A stretch of DNA of 8,207 nt from Desulfobacterales bacterium (GCA_013375335.1 JABXJZ010000054.1:1-8207); one strand, 5' to 3'; numbered from the stretch's first letter, positions 1 through 6,599 are shown. Numbers and translations are program-made. Notes: generated by a model from the sequence alone, not told the origin.

Positions 1-296
1 TGTTCGAGGTCTGTGATGCACATTGGCGAGGCCTGGGTATGATCCCGGGTAGTGGTCTTAAGCTGCGGGGGAAATATGAGAGGTTTGATGCCCTGAAGAA
101 CCTCGAGCTTCAGATAGAAGACAGCCGTGAACCCCAAGGCTGCATCTGCGGGGAGATCCTGAGGGGGATAAAAGAACCGTTTGAATGTAAGCTCTTTGGA
201 GAGAGGTGTAACCCGGAAGATCCTGTGGGTCCCTGTATGGTCTCCAGTGAAGGTACCTGTGCAGCCTATTATAAGTATAACCCCAGGAGTAAGTAA
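1..296 (+). CDS. hypD: HypD, hydrogenase maturation protein (3' end only)
   Basis: HypD is the iron-sulfur scaffold that works with HypC to assemble the Fe(CN)2CO part of the NiFe-hydrogenase active site in the cytoplasm. Only the last 97 or so codons are present. The frame is open from the left edge (the first two bases finish a codon) and reads FEVCDAHWRGLGMIPGSG, a block typical of the HypD C-terminal third, so the ATG at 39 is internal and not the start. The Cys-rich tail supplies the ligand region of the HypD [4Fe-4S] cluster: GCICGEILRGI, then CKLFGERCNPEDPVGPCM, then EGTCAAYYKY. The TAA stop lies 2 nt before hypE, as expected in a hyp operon. The N-terminal catalytic part is outside the window. 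Identification is from the conserved tail and from adjacency to hypE. Confidence 0.96.
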   Translation, partial: FEVCDAHWRGLGMIPGSGLKLRGKYERFDALKNLELQIEDSREPQGCICGEILRGIKEPFECKLFGERCNPEDPVGPCMVSSEGTCAAYYKYNPRSK

Positions 297-298
297 GG

Positions 299-1309
299 AT
301 GGGCAGGGAAAAGATACTTCTGGCTCACGGTAGTGGGGGAAAGCTTTCCTATGAATTGATAAAAGGGTTTTTCCTCTCGGCATTTGAAAACCCTGCCCTT
401 AGCGAACTCGACGACTCTGCCCGGTTAGATCCAGTTGAAGGACGACTCGCCTTCTCTACCGACTCATATACGGTAAAGCCGCTGTTTTTTCCGGGAGGAG
501 ATATCGGAAAGCTCGCCATCTATGGCACAGTTAACGACCTGGCCATGGCAGGGGCCTCTGCTAAGTACATCAGCATCTCCTTCATTATTGAAGAGGGCTT
601 CTCCCTAGACACTCTCCGGGACATCGTGGATTCCATAACTCTGGCTGCAAGGCAGACCGGGGTAAAGATTGTGACCGGCGATACCAAGGTGGTGGAGAAG
701 GGTGAAGCCGATCAGCTCTTCATCAATACCACCGGAATAGGGTACATCCGAGGAGGGGTGGATATCTCAGGAAGAAACGGGCAAGTCGGGGACCTTGTCC
801 TATTGAGCGGGACCATTGGGGACCACAGTACTGCCGTCCTTTCCCAACGGGAGGGGTTTCAGTTCCAGACGGATTTGCGAAGTGACTGTGCATCATTACA
901 TGGTCTGGTTAAGGAGATGCTCGATGCCAGCACCAAGATCCACGTCCTCAGGGACCCAACCAGGGGAGGTCTTGCGACTGTCCTCTGGGAGGTCGCAAAT
1001 GCCTCAAGGGTGGGCATTGTCATAGAGGAGGAAAAGGTAAAGGTGAGGGAAGAGGTAAGAGGGGTTTGTGACCTGCTCGGATTTGACCCTTACTATCTCG
1101 CCAATGAAGGAAAGCTCGTTGCCCTTGTCCCTCAAAGCGAAGCGGAAAAAGTCCTCGAGGCGATGAGGGAAAACCCTCTGGGCAGGGAGGCAGCGATAAT
1201 CGGCAGGATTGTGGAAGAGAACCCCGGAAAGATCCTTCTCAAAACCGGGATAGGAGGTCACAGACTTCTCGAACCGTTAAGTGGCGAGCTTTTACCGCGC
1301 ATTTGCTAA
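299..1309 (+). CDS. hypE: HypE, carbamoyl-dehydrating hydrogenase maturation protein
   Basis: HypE accepts a carbamoyl group from HypF on its C-terminal cysteine and dehydrates it with ATP to a thiocyanate, the source of the two cyanide ligands of the NiFe-hydrogenase iron. The 336-residue length is normal for the family. Visible signatures are LLAHGSGGKLSYELI near residues 7-21, DDSARL at 38-43, the ATP-site block FSTDSYTVKPLFFPGGDIGK at about 52-71 and YGTVNDLAMAGA at 75-86. The protein ends exactly in PRIC, which carries the modified cysteine (Cys336). The family is related to PurM and SelD, but the PRIC end and the hypD neighbour exclude selenophosphate synthetase. The ATG is preceded by AGGAG (285-289) inside the end of hypD, so the two are likely translationally coupled. 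It appears to be the last gene of its operon. Confidence 0.97.
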   Translation: MGREKILLAHGSGGKLSYELIKGFFLSAFENPALSELDDSARLDPVEGRLAFSTDSYTVKPLFFPGGDIGKLAIYGTVNDLAMAGASAKYISISFIIEEGFSLDTLRDIVDSITLAARQTGVKIVTGDTKVVEKGEADQLFINTTGIGYIRGGVDISGRNGQVGDLVLLSGTIGDHSTAVLSQREGFQFQTDLRSDCASLHGLVKEMLDASTKIHVLRDPTRGGLATVLWEVANASRVGIVIEEEKVKVREEVRGVCDLLGFDPYYLANEGKLVALVPQSEAEKVLEAMRENPLGREAAIIGRIVEENPGKILLKTGIGGHRLLEPLSGELLPRIC

Positions 1310-1323
1310 AGAGACTTCCCATT

Positions 1324-1390
1324 GGGCACATTTGATTCAAGATTTAGTAGCGTCTCCTGTGACAGCCGCTACAGGTGCCCTTTTTCTTTC
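1324..1390 (+). terminator. Possible intrinsic terminator of the hyp operon
   Basis: Just after hypE, GGGCAC (1324-1329) can pair with GTGCCC (1375-1380). Inside that, GTAGCG (1347-1352) pairs with CGCTAC (1367-1372). The outer arm is followed at once by the T-rich run TTTTTCTTTC (1381-1390). The large asymmetric internal loop makes this less canonical than a simple terminator hairpin. Its position between converging genes, and the T tract on the hypE strand, fit a terminator that lies largely inside the 3' end of the opposite gene. Confidence 0.42.
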
Positions 1391-1891
1391 GAGAAGCCTG
1401 ATTGGAAGCTTCAGAACGAACTGGTAAAAGGCCAAAGCAAGGAAAAGACCGATAAAGGCATAAATTAGGCTTTCTATGCTTAGAGGCAGAGCGGGTTGAA
1501 AATCCTCTAAGGTGGCCTTTGCAATGGGATATTTGATGTTTGCTAAGAGGACAAAAGGCCTCGTAAAAACAGAGGCCTCTTTGATAGCCTGTAGGGCCTC
1601 CGCTAATTCCCTCGCCCTCTCAATCGTTCTTTGAATCAGCTGTCCCTGCTGTACTACGCTTGGGTCTGTATGGGGGATGAATAGCTCGATGTAGTTACTC
1701 AATGTGTGACCTGATGATTGGGCCGCCTTTCTTATTAACTCAACCTGATATTGTGCTTCGTCAACATGTCCACCTAATCGCTGGATATACTGCTGGATAA
1801 ACTCGGGAATCTGTGAAAAGGCAACTGCCCCTATTACCGAGAAAATCCTATCTAGTATCCTATCAAAAAAGGAGAAGGTCTTCTTTAACAC
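1337..1891 (-). CDS. DUF2937-like small membrane protein of unknown function
   Basis: This is a 184-residue protein if it starts at the GTG at 1889-1891. That start has AAGGGG nine bases upstream. A longer TTG start at 1937-1939 is possible but has no obvious ribosome binding site. Two hydrophobic stretches are visible, about residues 15-29 (FSVIGAVAFSQIPEF) and 139-162 (IESLIYAFIGLFLALAFYQFVL), bracketing a polar helical middle, followed by a basic tail. The segment around IPEFIQQYIQRLGGHVDEA, followed by HTDPSVV and a run of Arg/Glu-rich helix, recalls the DUF2937 family, whose members have a similar two-helix inner-membrane layout. That assignment is from memory of the pattern and is tentative. 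No biochemical function can be inferred. It is the last gene of the minus-strand series and converges on hypE with a 27-bp gap. Confidence 0.72.
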   Translation of the reverse strand: MLKKTFSFFDRILDRIFSVIGAVAFSQIPEFIQQYIQRLGGHVDEAQYQVELIRKAAQSSGHTLSNYIELFIPHTDPSVVQQGQLIQRTIERARELAEALQAIKEASVFTRPFVLLANIKYPIAKATLEDFQPALPLSIESLIYAFIGLFLALAFYQFVLKLPIRLLERKRAPVAAVTGDATKS

Positions 1892-1900
1892 TGGTATCGA

Positions 1901-1906
1901 CCCCTT
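1901..1906 (-). promoter_or_regulatory. Shine-Dalgarno site deciding the GTG start of the DUF2937-like gene
   Basis: On the minus strand this reads AAGGGG, nine bases before the GTG at 1889-1891. The alternative upstream TTG (1937-1939) lacks a comparable purine-rich site, so the shorter start is preferred. Confidence 0.5.
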
Positions 1907-2007
1907 ACGGCATGAGAGCCATTCGACGTAGGTAATCAAAGCTTAGGTATTCGCAGCACGAGGGAGACACATTGATCCCGATAGGTGACTCAAATATGGT
2001 CAATCCC

Positions 2008-3210
2008 TTAAAGGCTATGCAATTCGACAATGGAGCGGTGCACGGTCTCTTGATCTATCCTCAACGCCTCGCACACCCCATCGGTAATCTTTGTACCGTG
2101 TGGCGGGCATCCTGGCACGAAAACACCCAAATGCCGATATTCCTGAGCGCACCGACCAACCACAACAGGGGCTTCACATAAGGAAGGAACCTTGCCGGGA
2201 TTTCCCATGATTAATGTCAAATTTGCCAGTTTATCACTGAATCCCGCTCTTTTCAGGTACACAAAGGTACTAACCAGTTCCCCCATGCATCCGGTGCAGG
2301 CGTCCTTCTCAATAATGTTTGCCCCACCGTATAGGTGCTGTGCGGCCTGCAGATATGGGATGAATGGATGTCTGACGGCTTCAATTTGCTCACCCCGGAC
2401 TTCGATGAGATTCAGGTCAGCAGTGCCAAGCCTTGCCTCGGCTGCCAGCTGCACATGCAGGATCTCTCTAGCGTCAAATCCCGCGACAGAGGCACACACT
2501 GCGTCCACGGCCACCACATCATTTCCAGCAACAATCAAATCCAAAGGCACTCGATCCGCTTCATCAGTGTTGGTGCCCTGTGCCCCCACAATCCCATCGA
2601 CTATGGTAATTCTTGGCCTTACCACGCGGTTTAGATCAACGATCGCTCTATCTAATCCACGTCGATGAGTCCGCTTTTTCTCTTCACCGGGCAACACACC
2701 TTTCATGTTCTTGAGCCCACAGGTGATTCCCGTGCGCGGGTGCGTTTTGATAATGGGCATGGAGATGATTACATCTGCTTCCCACGTTGTCTTAGCAACC
2801 GCAAAAGTATCCATCACAAAAGCATCGGGCACCTTCACCTCAACTTGCTCATCACGATTGAGGTCAACAACCTCCACGCCACATCTCCGAGCAACCTCCA
2901 GGACACCAGCTACTTCCATAGAGTCCATGGAGTCCATGCGATCTGGAAAATCATATCCTACTGAGGAGCCTTCTCCGATTACGACACTCCTCGGATTTCT
3001 CTCTAAGACCATTTTAGTTACCGCCTCGATAAGACGTGCGTCGGTCACTATTCCCGAACCCGATCTCACAGGCTTTACCACATTGGGCTTGATGAGAATC
3101 GTTGAGCTTCCCCATTCCGCCGAGTCAAAAGCCTGACTCAATGCAACGGCTTTTCTGACGGCACTTTCCACGTCATCATTTCCAAGCCTGACGATCGATA
3201 CGACCGACAC
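2008..3210 (-). CDS. DUF362 domain protein with a cysteine-rich C-terminal region
   Basis: The 400-residue, probably cytoplasmic protein has no signal peptide. The DUF362 core is recognisable from ILIKPNVVKP (about 38-47), GEGSSVGYDFP (79-89), ADVIISMPIIKTH (145-157), CGLKNMKGVLPG (164-175) and VDGIVGAQGT (204-213). DUF362 proteins are common in anaerobes and are often linked to iron-sulfur proteins, but their reaction is not known in general. After the core comes a second region with six cysteines (305, 308, 345, 354, 368, 380), including CTGC and FVPGCPPHG. It is not a classical CxxCxxCxxxC ferredoxin, but the cysteines could bind a metal cluster. The start is a GTG preceded by AAGGAG seven bases upstream, a strong site. 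The gene lies 223 bp after the rhodanese gene and 116 bp before the DUF2937-like gene. A small in-frame duplication gives MDSMDSM at 92-98. Confidence 0.9.
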   Translation of the reverse strand: MSVVSIVRLGNDDVESAVRKAVALSQAFDSAEWGSSTILIKPNVVKPVRSGSGIVTDARLIEAVTKMVLERNPRSVVIGEGSSVGYDFPDRMDSMDSMEVAGVLEVARRCGVEVVDLNRDEQVEVKVPDAFVMDTFAVAKTTWEADVIISMPIIKTHPRTGITCGLKNMKGVLPGEEKKRTHRRGLDRAIVDLNRVVRPRITIVDGIVGAQGTNTDEADRVPLDLIVAGNDVVAVDAVCASVAGFDAREILHVQLAAEARLGTADLNLIEVRGEQIEAVRHPFIPYLQAAQHLYGGANIIEKDACTGCMGELVSTFVYLKRAGFSDKLANLTLIMGNPGKVPSLCEAPVVVGRCAQEYRHLGVFVPGCPPHGTKITDGVCEALRIDQETVHRSIVELHSL

Positions 3211-3433
3211 CTCCTCTCTCCTTCCCTTCTAAGGCAATGTTCCCGAAATTCTCCCGCCTTCTTTGAGCGGGTTATAAAACGGTAAAACAAGGGATCACAT
3301 CGTGGTTTGCACGAACCACAGACCAAGTGTGATCCCTGACCTCTCAACTTAACAGTGATTGATATTGAATTCCCGCTCCTTGACCACTATGTCTAACTAC
3401 AAGGTGATAGAGAGCCAATTATTACTGGTTCTC
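3211..3433. other. Gap between rhodanese and DUF362 genes: hairpins, no gene
   Basis: No convincing coding sequence is present. On the minus strand the gap holds a hairpin directly after the rhodanese stop (arms 3409-3417 and 3426-3434, one mismatch, no T tract). It then holds the large nested inverted repeat at 3290-3337, an AT-rich stretch with TATAAC (a fair -10 match, without a good -35), and a short GC-rich hairpin CCCGC/GCGGG (3253-3257 with 3267-3271). The strong ribosome binding site of the DUF362 gene follows. Confidence 0.6.
3290..3337 (-). repeat. Nested inverted repeat with two alternative inner stems
   Basis: The outer arms are AGGGATCACA (3290-3299) and TGTGATCCCT (3328-3337), a perfect 10-bp pairing. 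Inside, GTGGTT (3302-3307) can pair with AACCAC (3314-3319). Alternatively, TGGTTTG (3303-3309) can pair with CAGACCA (3319-3325) with one G-U pair. The two inner pairings exclude each other. On the transcribed minus strand the structure is followed by TGTTTTACCGTTTTAT, a loose T-rich tract. It could be a terminator or attenuator between the rhodanese and DUF362 genes, or a protein-binding palindrome. Confidence 0.6.
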
Positions 3434-3871
3434 TTACTCGACCGGGTAGCCTGCCTTTGTCCAGGCCTTCCAGCCACCATCCATGTTTTTCAGATTTTTA
3501 TAGCCCATCTTGACAAGGGTATAGGTTGCAAGCGCAGACCTACCACCCGTTTTGCAATACACAACAATTGATGTATTCTTATCAGGGATCTTTTTGTCAA
3601 TCCTAAACTCAAGTTTACCCCTGGGAAGATTAACAGCCCCGGGTATATGTCCCTTCTTAAACTCCTTTTCCGTCCGGACATCGAGAAATGTAAATCCGCC
3701 TTTATCGAGCAATGCCTTAGCCTCAGATACAGTGATTGTAGTAATATGCTTGAGCGCCTCCTTCTTGAAATCATCGGCTGTCATTTCCTTGGCCAATGCC
3801 ACGGGCGCATTAAAGGCAAAGGCAGCGCAGAGCATAATGGCAACTGAAAGAATCAAATTGTTTCTCTTCAT
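3434..3871 (-). CDS. Exported single-domain rhodanese (sulfurtransferase)
   Basis: The 145-residue protein has a clear signal peptide: MKRNN, a hydrophobic core to about residue 23, then a likely cleavage after VALA, near residues 27-28. The mature part is one rhodanese domain with FLDVRTEKEFKKGHIPGAVN (62-81), the active loop CKTGGRSA with the persulfide-forming Cys106, and a C-terminal GGWKAWTKAGYPVE typical of the fold. Rhodaneses carry sulfane sulfur, and some family members can bind selenium. The physiological donor here is unknown. The protein should act in the periplasm, the same compartment as the cytochrome encoded 72 bp upstream, and the two are probably co-transcribed. The ATG is preceded by GGAGGAGG-like sequence, a strong ribosome binding site. 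The active-site cysteine and the CxxGxR loop are intact, so it is likely an active sulfurtransferase rather than a sulfide-binding relic. Confidence 0.95.
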   Translation of the reverse strand: MKRNNLILSVAIMLCAAFAFNAPVALAKEMTADDFKKEALKHITTITVSEAKALLDKGGFTFLDVRTEKEFKKGHIPGAVNLPRGKLEFRIDKKIPDKNTSIVVYCKTGGRSALATYTLVKMGYKNLKNMDGGWKAWTKAGYPVE

Positions 3872-3943
3872 GAGACCTCCTCCCTGTTGTTAATTTTCAC
3901 TGAAAACGCCAGGATGCCCCGCTCGGAAGGGCAGGGATCTTTG

Positions 3944-5281
3944 CTATTTTGGCTGCCATTTCTGTGTGCTTGGAATCAATTTAGCAGGAACTATAATACC
4001 CTTGTTTGCCTCTCTTTCTTTATCCTCTACGTCCTTCTTCAACAAGAAAAGGGATTCATTTCCGTGGCAAGCATTGCAGCTCGAATTCTGTGCCGTTTTT
4101 CTTCTGATATTATGGGGCGTTGCCAGCTTCCATGTAGGCACGTTGTCAAAGCCGCTTAGGCCGTCCTTTACGTAAAAGTCAAATATTTCCCTATTAACAG
4201 GGTTATGCCTCAAAGTTACAAATTTCTCAGGTCTTGTCTCTGATTTCAATGGATTAAGCCCAATCTTAAAATCGAACCAGGAGGCCTTTGTTTTATAAAA
4301 GGGGAGATCATTTCTATCTTTTCCCACATGACACGAGGAGCAATTGTTATACGGCTGGGAATGGCACACATGGCAGCTCACCTCGTCCTTATGAATCCTA
4401 TGGGTTATCACGTTCTTTGCATCTCTTTCATAGATCCCCTTGTGGCAATCGACGCACTTCGGGCCGTTTTCCACCTCGTACCTGTTTGCGTACTCCTTCC
4501 CGTCCCCATGCATCTCCTCGCCGCTGTGGCATTTTTCGCATTTCATATACTTTTCCCGATGTACGTCAGGCCGAAGCCCTCCATGCTCACCAAAATATTC
4601 TTTCTGTATGCGACTCCCGTGGCACGCAGTACAGACTTCTTGCACGGGGGGTTTCCTCATAAACAGGTGCCCATCCAAAAATCCACCATCTACGAAGTTC
4701 GGCCTGCTGATGTGACACTGTCCACAACTGCTGTGACAGTAATAACAATGGTTGTCCATTGCGCGTTCCACTGTGTCGCGGATGACCGGATTGGTGCTGG
4801 CTCTTTTGTCGATTGTCAATCTATAGGGCTTTAGGGTGACATGAAGACTGTTCTGGTAATTCTCATTGATCTCATCGTGGCAATCCCCACAGGCTGCGGT
4901 GGCATCAGGATAGGTAGGATCTTTCACAACGCCCTCGTGGGCAGTCTTCCAATTGGGGTCATCGGGATTACCACCATGACACTCATGGCATGCTATCTCC
5001 CCGTGGTTCTCATCGTCCAGGATCTCACTGTCAACAAAGATCTTCTCGTGTGGGGCCAACGGCTCCACGGCTACGCCGCCTCACCCCTCACCTTCTATCT
5101 CTTCAGATTTGGCCGCCGGTCTGGTTTTAGCGATCTCCCTGGTTATCTCTATTAATTGCTTGGCACTGGTGTGACACTTAAAGCACTGAGTATCCTCATA
5201 TGCCTGGCCCGTCAAAGGATTCCCTAGAATGACAACCAGGCAAAAGACAATGGCTACGCCAAACCATCTCAGACATCTCAT
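3944..5281 (-). CDS. Exported 11-heme c-type cytochrome with in-frame TGA, candidate selenoprotein
   Basis: Reading through TGA at 5081-5083 gives 445 residues. The start is the ATG at 5279-5281, with GGGAG eight bases upstream. Residues 1-27 are a signal peptide ending TGQA. Eleven CXXCH heme motifs follow: CFKCH (33-37) before the TGA, then CHECH (98), CGDCH (131), CYYCH (179), CGQCH (186), CTACH (217), CEKCH (248), CVDCH (276), CHVCH (303), CSSCH (314) and CNACH (402). Residue 67, encoded by TGA, lies in GEG-U-GGVAVEP. The part after the TGA is in the same frame and has no signal peptide of its own, so as a separate protein it could not reach the periplasmic heme-attachment machinery. Together with the SECIS-like hairpin, this favours selenocysteine. 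The alternatives are a Gly (GGA) to TGA nonsense mutation or a sequencing error. Without recoding the gene splits into 5081-5281 and an ORF from the GTG at 5068. The role is electron transfer in the periplasm; substrate and partners are not evident. No lipobox or membrane anchor is seen. Confidence 0.8.
5050..5068 (-). promoter_or_regulatory. SECIS-like hairpin after the in-frame TGA
   Basis: The minus strand reads GUGG-A-GCC-GUU-GGC-C-CCAC: a four-pair lower stem, an A/C mismatch, a three-pair upper stem and a GUU loop that starts 20 nt after the TGA. Bacterial SECIS elements lie within the coding region just after the UGA and typically have the apical loop about 16-37 nt downstream, with a G among its first loop bases. 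E. coli fdhF has a comparable layout (GGU-U-GCA-GGUC-UGC-ACC, loop about 18 nt after UGA). The bulge is A/C here rather than a single U, and GC-rich sequence can fold by chance. Confidence 0.5.
5081..5083 (-). other. In-frame TGA, candidate selenocysteine codon
   Basis: This TGA interrupts an otherwise continuous cytochrome frame between the first and second heme motifs. The frame stays open for 71 codons before it (from the ATG at 5281) and for about 379 sense codons after it to the TAG at 3944-3946. It is the only stop in the frame. The flanking codons are GAG GGG (TGA) GGC GGC. No shift in frame is needed to join the two halves. Confidence 0.6.
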
Positions 5282-5289
5282 AACCGAAA

Positions 5290-5294
5290 CTCCC
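5290..5294 (-). promoter_or_regulatory. Shine-Dalgarno site deciding the cytochrome start
   Basis: The minus strand reads GGGAG, eight bases before the ATG at 5279-5281. It favours this ATG over the GTG ten codons upstream (5309-5311). Starting at the ATG also gives a compact signal peptide with a single basic N-region. Confidence 0.55.
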
Positions 5295-5325
5295 ACTTTG
5301 GTGTTGAGCACACAAAACCTCGCAA

Positions 5326-5331
5326 ATTTTA
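5326..5331 (-). promoter_or_regulatory. Possible -10 element of a cytochrome promoter
   Basis: The minus strand reads TAAAAT (five of six matches to TATAAT) in the AT-rich 91-bp gap between the acyl-CoA dehydrogenase stop and the cytochrome ATG. No well-spaced -35 hexamer is visible; TTGAGA lies 21 nt upstream, which is too far. The cytochrome may therefore have its own promoter or be read through from the dehydrogenase gene. Confidence 0.2.
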
Positions 5332-5372
5332 GTACAATTTACATAAATCCCTTCTCAAGAAGATCTTTGGCC

Positions 5373-6569
5373 TCACGTATAGCTCTTGAAGAGCTCCCTT
5401 GAGATGATCATCTTCTGAATGCTTGAAGTCCCTTCCAGATACTCCATTCCCCTCGCATCCCCACTGAGCATGCTAATGATATTGTTCCTAAAATATCCCC
5501 TCCCTCCCATGATCATCAGCCCCACTTGGGCCACAGACATCACCATCTGAGTGGCAAAAAGCTTTGCCTGGGACGAAGCACTTCTGTAATATGGGCTATG
5601 GACCTGCTTTAAGGCGTGAAAGCACAACCCCCGTGCGGCATTGATTTGGGTATACATATCAGCCATCTTGAAGCTGATATCCTGACTGCTGGTAAGAGGA
5701 TGATCGAATTGGATCCTCTTTCGGGAGTATTCGAATATTTCATCCAAGATCCGGCAGGCAATACCACAGGCTATCCCAGCCAGCAGTATCCTGCCCCTGT
5801 CTATCGCATCGAGGGCTAGAAGCAGTCCCTTGCCCTCATCTCCAATCAAATTTTCCCTCGGAATAAGACAATTCTCATAGATGATCTTCCCTGTGGGAAG
5901 GATCTTCAACCCATCTTTTTCAGGTAAAAGGTCTACCCTGAATCCATCTATTTCATCCTCAACTGCAAAGACGCTCAGGGACCTGGCCCCTTTCTTTCCC
6001 TTCGTGTTGACGAGGATTGTGTAGACACCAGCGAGGCCCGCATTAGATATAAAGATCTTCTCGCCGTTAAACACGTAATAATCCCCCTTTCGTGTTGCGG
6101 AGAATTCAACAGCGCTCACATCAGTACCTGCCCTCTCCTCGGTCATGGCAATAGCCCCAAAGTCTCCATCCCCCAATCTCCTAAGGAGTTTATCTTTCAA
6201 CGCCTCATCCCTTCCAGCAAGGATAACATCCACTGCGCGTCCATGCGCCACGAAGATAATTCCAAGGCTGGGGCATGTGTACCCCAGGAGTTCCATAATA
6301 AAATAGATACTTTCTTCGCTCGCACCGCTTCCACCGTAGTCAACGGGAATAAAGCGTTTAAAGAAACCTATTTCTTTTAAACCGGCATAGATAGAGTCCC
6401 ACGGAGGTGGGAAAATAACCCGATTATTTTGGAATTTGAGGCCAACTTCGTACATCCTCTCGACATTAGTCATCACCCTGTTCTTAAGAAGATCTACAAA
6501 GCTGTCTGTAAACGTCTTGTCCTCTTCGCCTTCACCGAAGGAACGTAATATCCTAATGAGATTATCCAA
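5373..6569 (-). CDS. Acyl-CoA dehydrogenase family flavoprotein
   Basis: The 398-residue protein has the normal length and domain order of soluble acyl-CoA dehydrogenases: an N-terminal helical domain, a middle beta domain with AMTEERAGTDVSA (141-153) and NGEKIFISNAG (168-178), and a C-terminal helical domain. Flavin-contact motifs YSRKRIQFDHPL (281-292) and MGGRGYFRN (354-362) are visible. Glu379 in EYLEGTSSIQK sits where short-chain members carry the catalytic base. These enzymes take two hydrogens from the alpha and beta carbons of an acyl-CoA and pass electrons to ETF. The substrate cannot be told from sequence, and no ETF or other beta-oxidation gene is in the window. The usual QFG of the flavin motif is QFD here, a small deviation. 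The start appears to be TTG, preceded by a G-rich run (GGGGGGAAG); the next in-frame ATG (33rd codon) would shorten the helical domain. Confidence 0.93.
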   Translation of the reverse strand: MDNLIRILRSFGEGEEDKTFTDSFVDLLKNRVMTNVERMYEVGLKFQNNRVIFPPPWDSIYAGLKEIGFFKRFIPVDYGGSGASEESIYFIMELLGYTCPSLGIIFVAHGRAVDVILAGRDEALKDKLLRRLGDGDFGAIAMTEERAGTDVSAVEFSATRKGDYYVFNGEKIFISNAGLAGVYTILVNTKGKKGARSLSVFAVEDEIDGFRVDLLPEKDGLKILPTGKIIYENCLIPRENLIGDEGKGLLLALDAIDRGRILLAGIACGIACRILDEIFEYSRKRIQFDHPLTSSQDISFKMADMYTQINAARGLCFHALKQVHSPYYRSASSQAKLFATQMVMSVAQVGLMIMGGRGYFRNNIISMLSGDARGMEYLEGTSSIQKMIISRELFKSYT

Positions 6570-6599
6570 TGCTTATCTTCCCCCCGAAAATTTTACGCC

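Noticed and set aside
299..1309. HypE considered as SelD (selenophosphate synthetase), which would support the selenoprotein idea
   Set aside because: The PRIC C-terminus and adjacency to hypD identify HypE; it gives no evidence for selenium metabolism.
2192..2668. Plus-strand open frame (158 codons) opposite the DUF362 gene
   Set aside because: Ser/Thr/Pro/Cys-rich composition typical of an antisense shadow; the minus strand encodes conserved DUF362 motifs.
3290..3337. CRP/FNR-type operator suggested by TGTGA and TCACA
   Set aside because: The half-sites are in the opposite order (TCACA first) and 28 bp apart, unlike a CRP site.
3138..3347. Minus-strand 69-codon open frame across the DUF362 start
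   Set aside because: It overlaps the strong ribosome binding site and start of the DUF362 gene in another frame and runs through the palindrome; no domain features.
3915..3933. TGCCC/GGGCA hairpin between cytochrome and rhodanese genes
   Set aside because: Only five pairs and no T tract; too weak to call a terminator within a likely operon.
4328..4834. Long plus-strand open frame (168 codons) opposite the cytochrome
   Set aside because: It is the complement of the CXXCH-rich gene. The minus strand has a signal peptide and regular heme motifs, and this frame has no recognisable domain.
3944..5068. Decaheme cytochrome as an independent gene starting at GTG 5068
   Set aside because: It would lack an export signal, and the frame joins directly through the TGA to a signal peptide and another heme motif.
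5074..5100. A hairpin GGCGGC/GCCGUU immediately after the TGA considered as the SECIS
   Set aside because: Its loop would begin only six bases after the TGA, too close for known bacterial elements; the 5050-5068 hairpin fits better.
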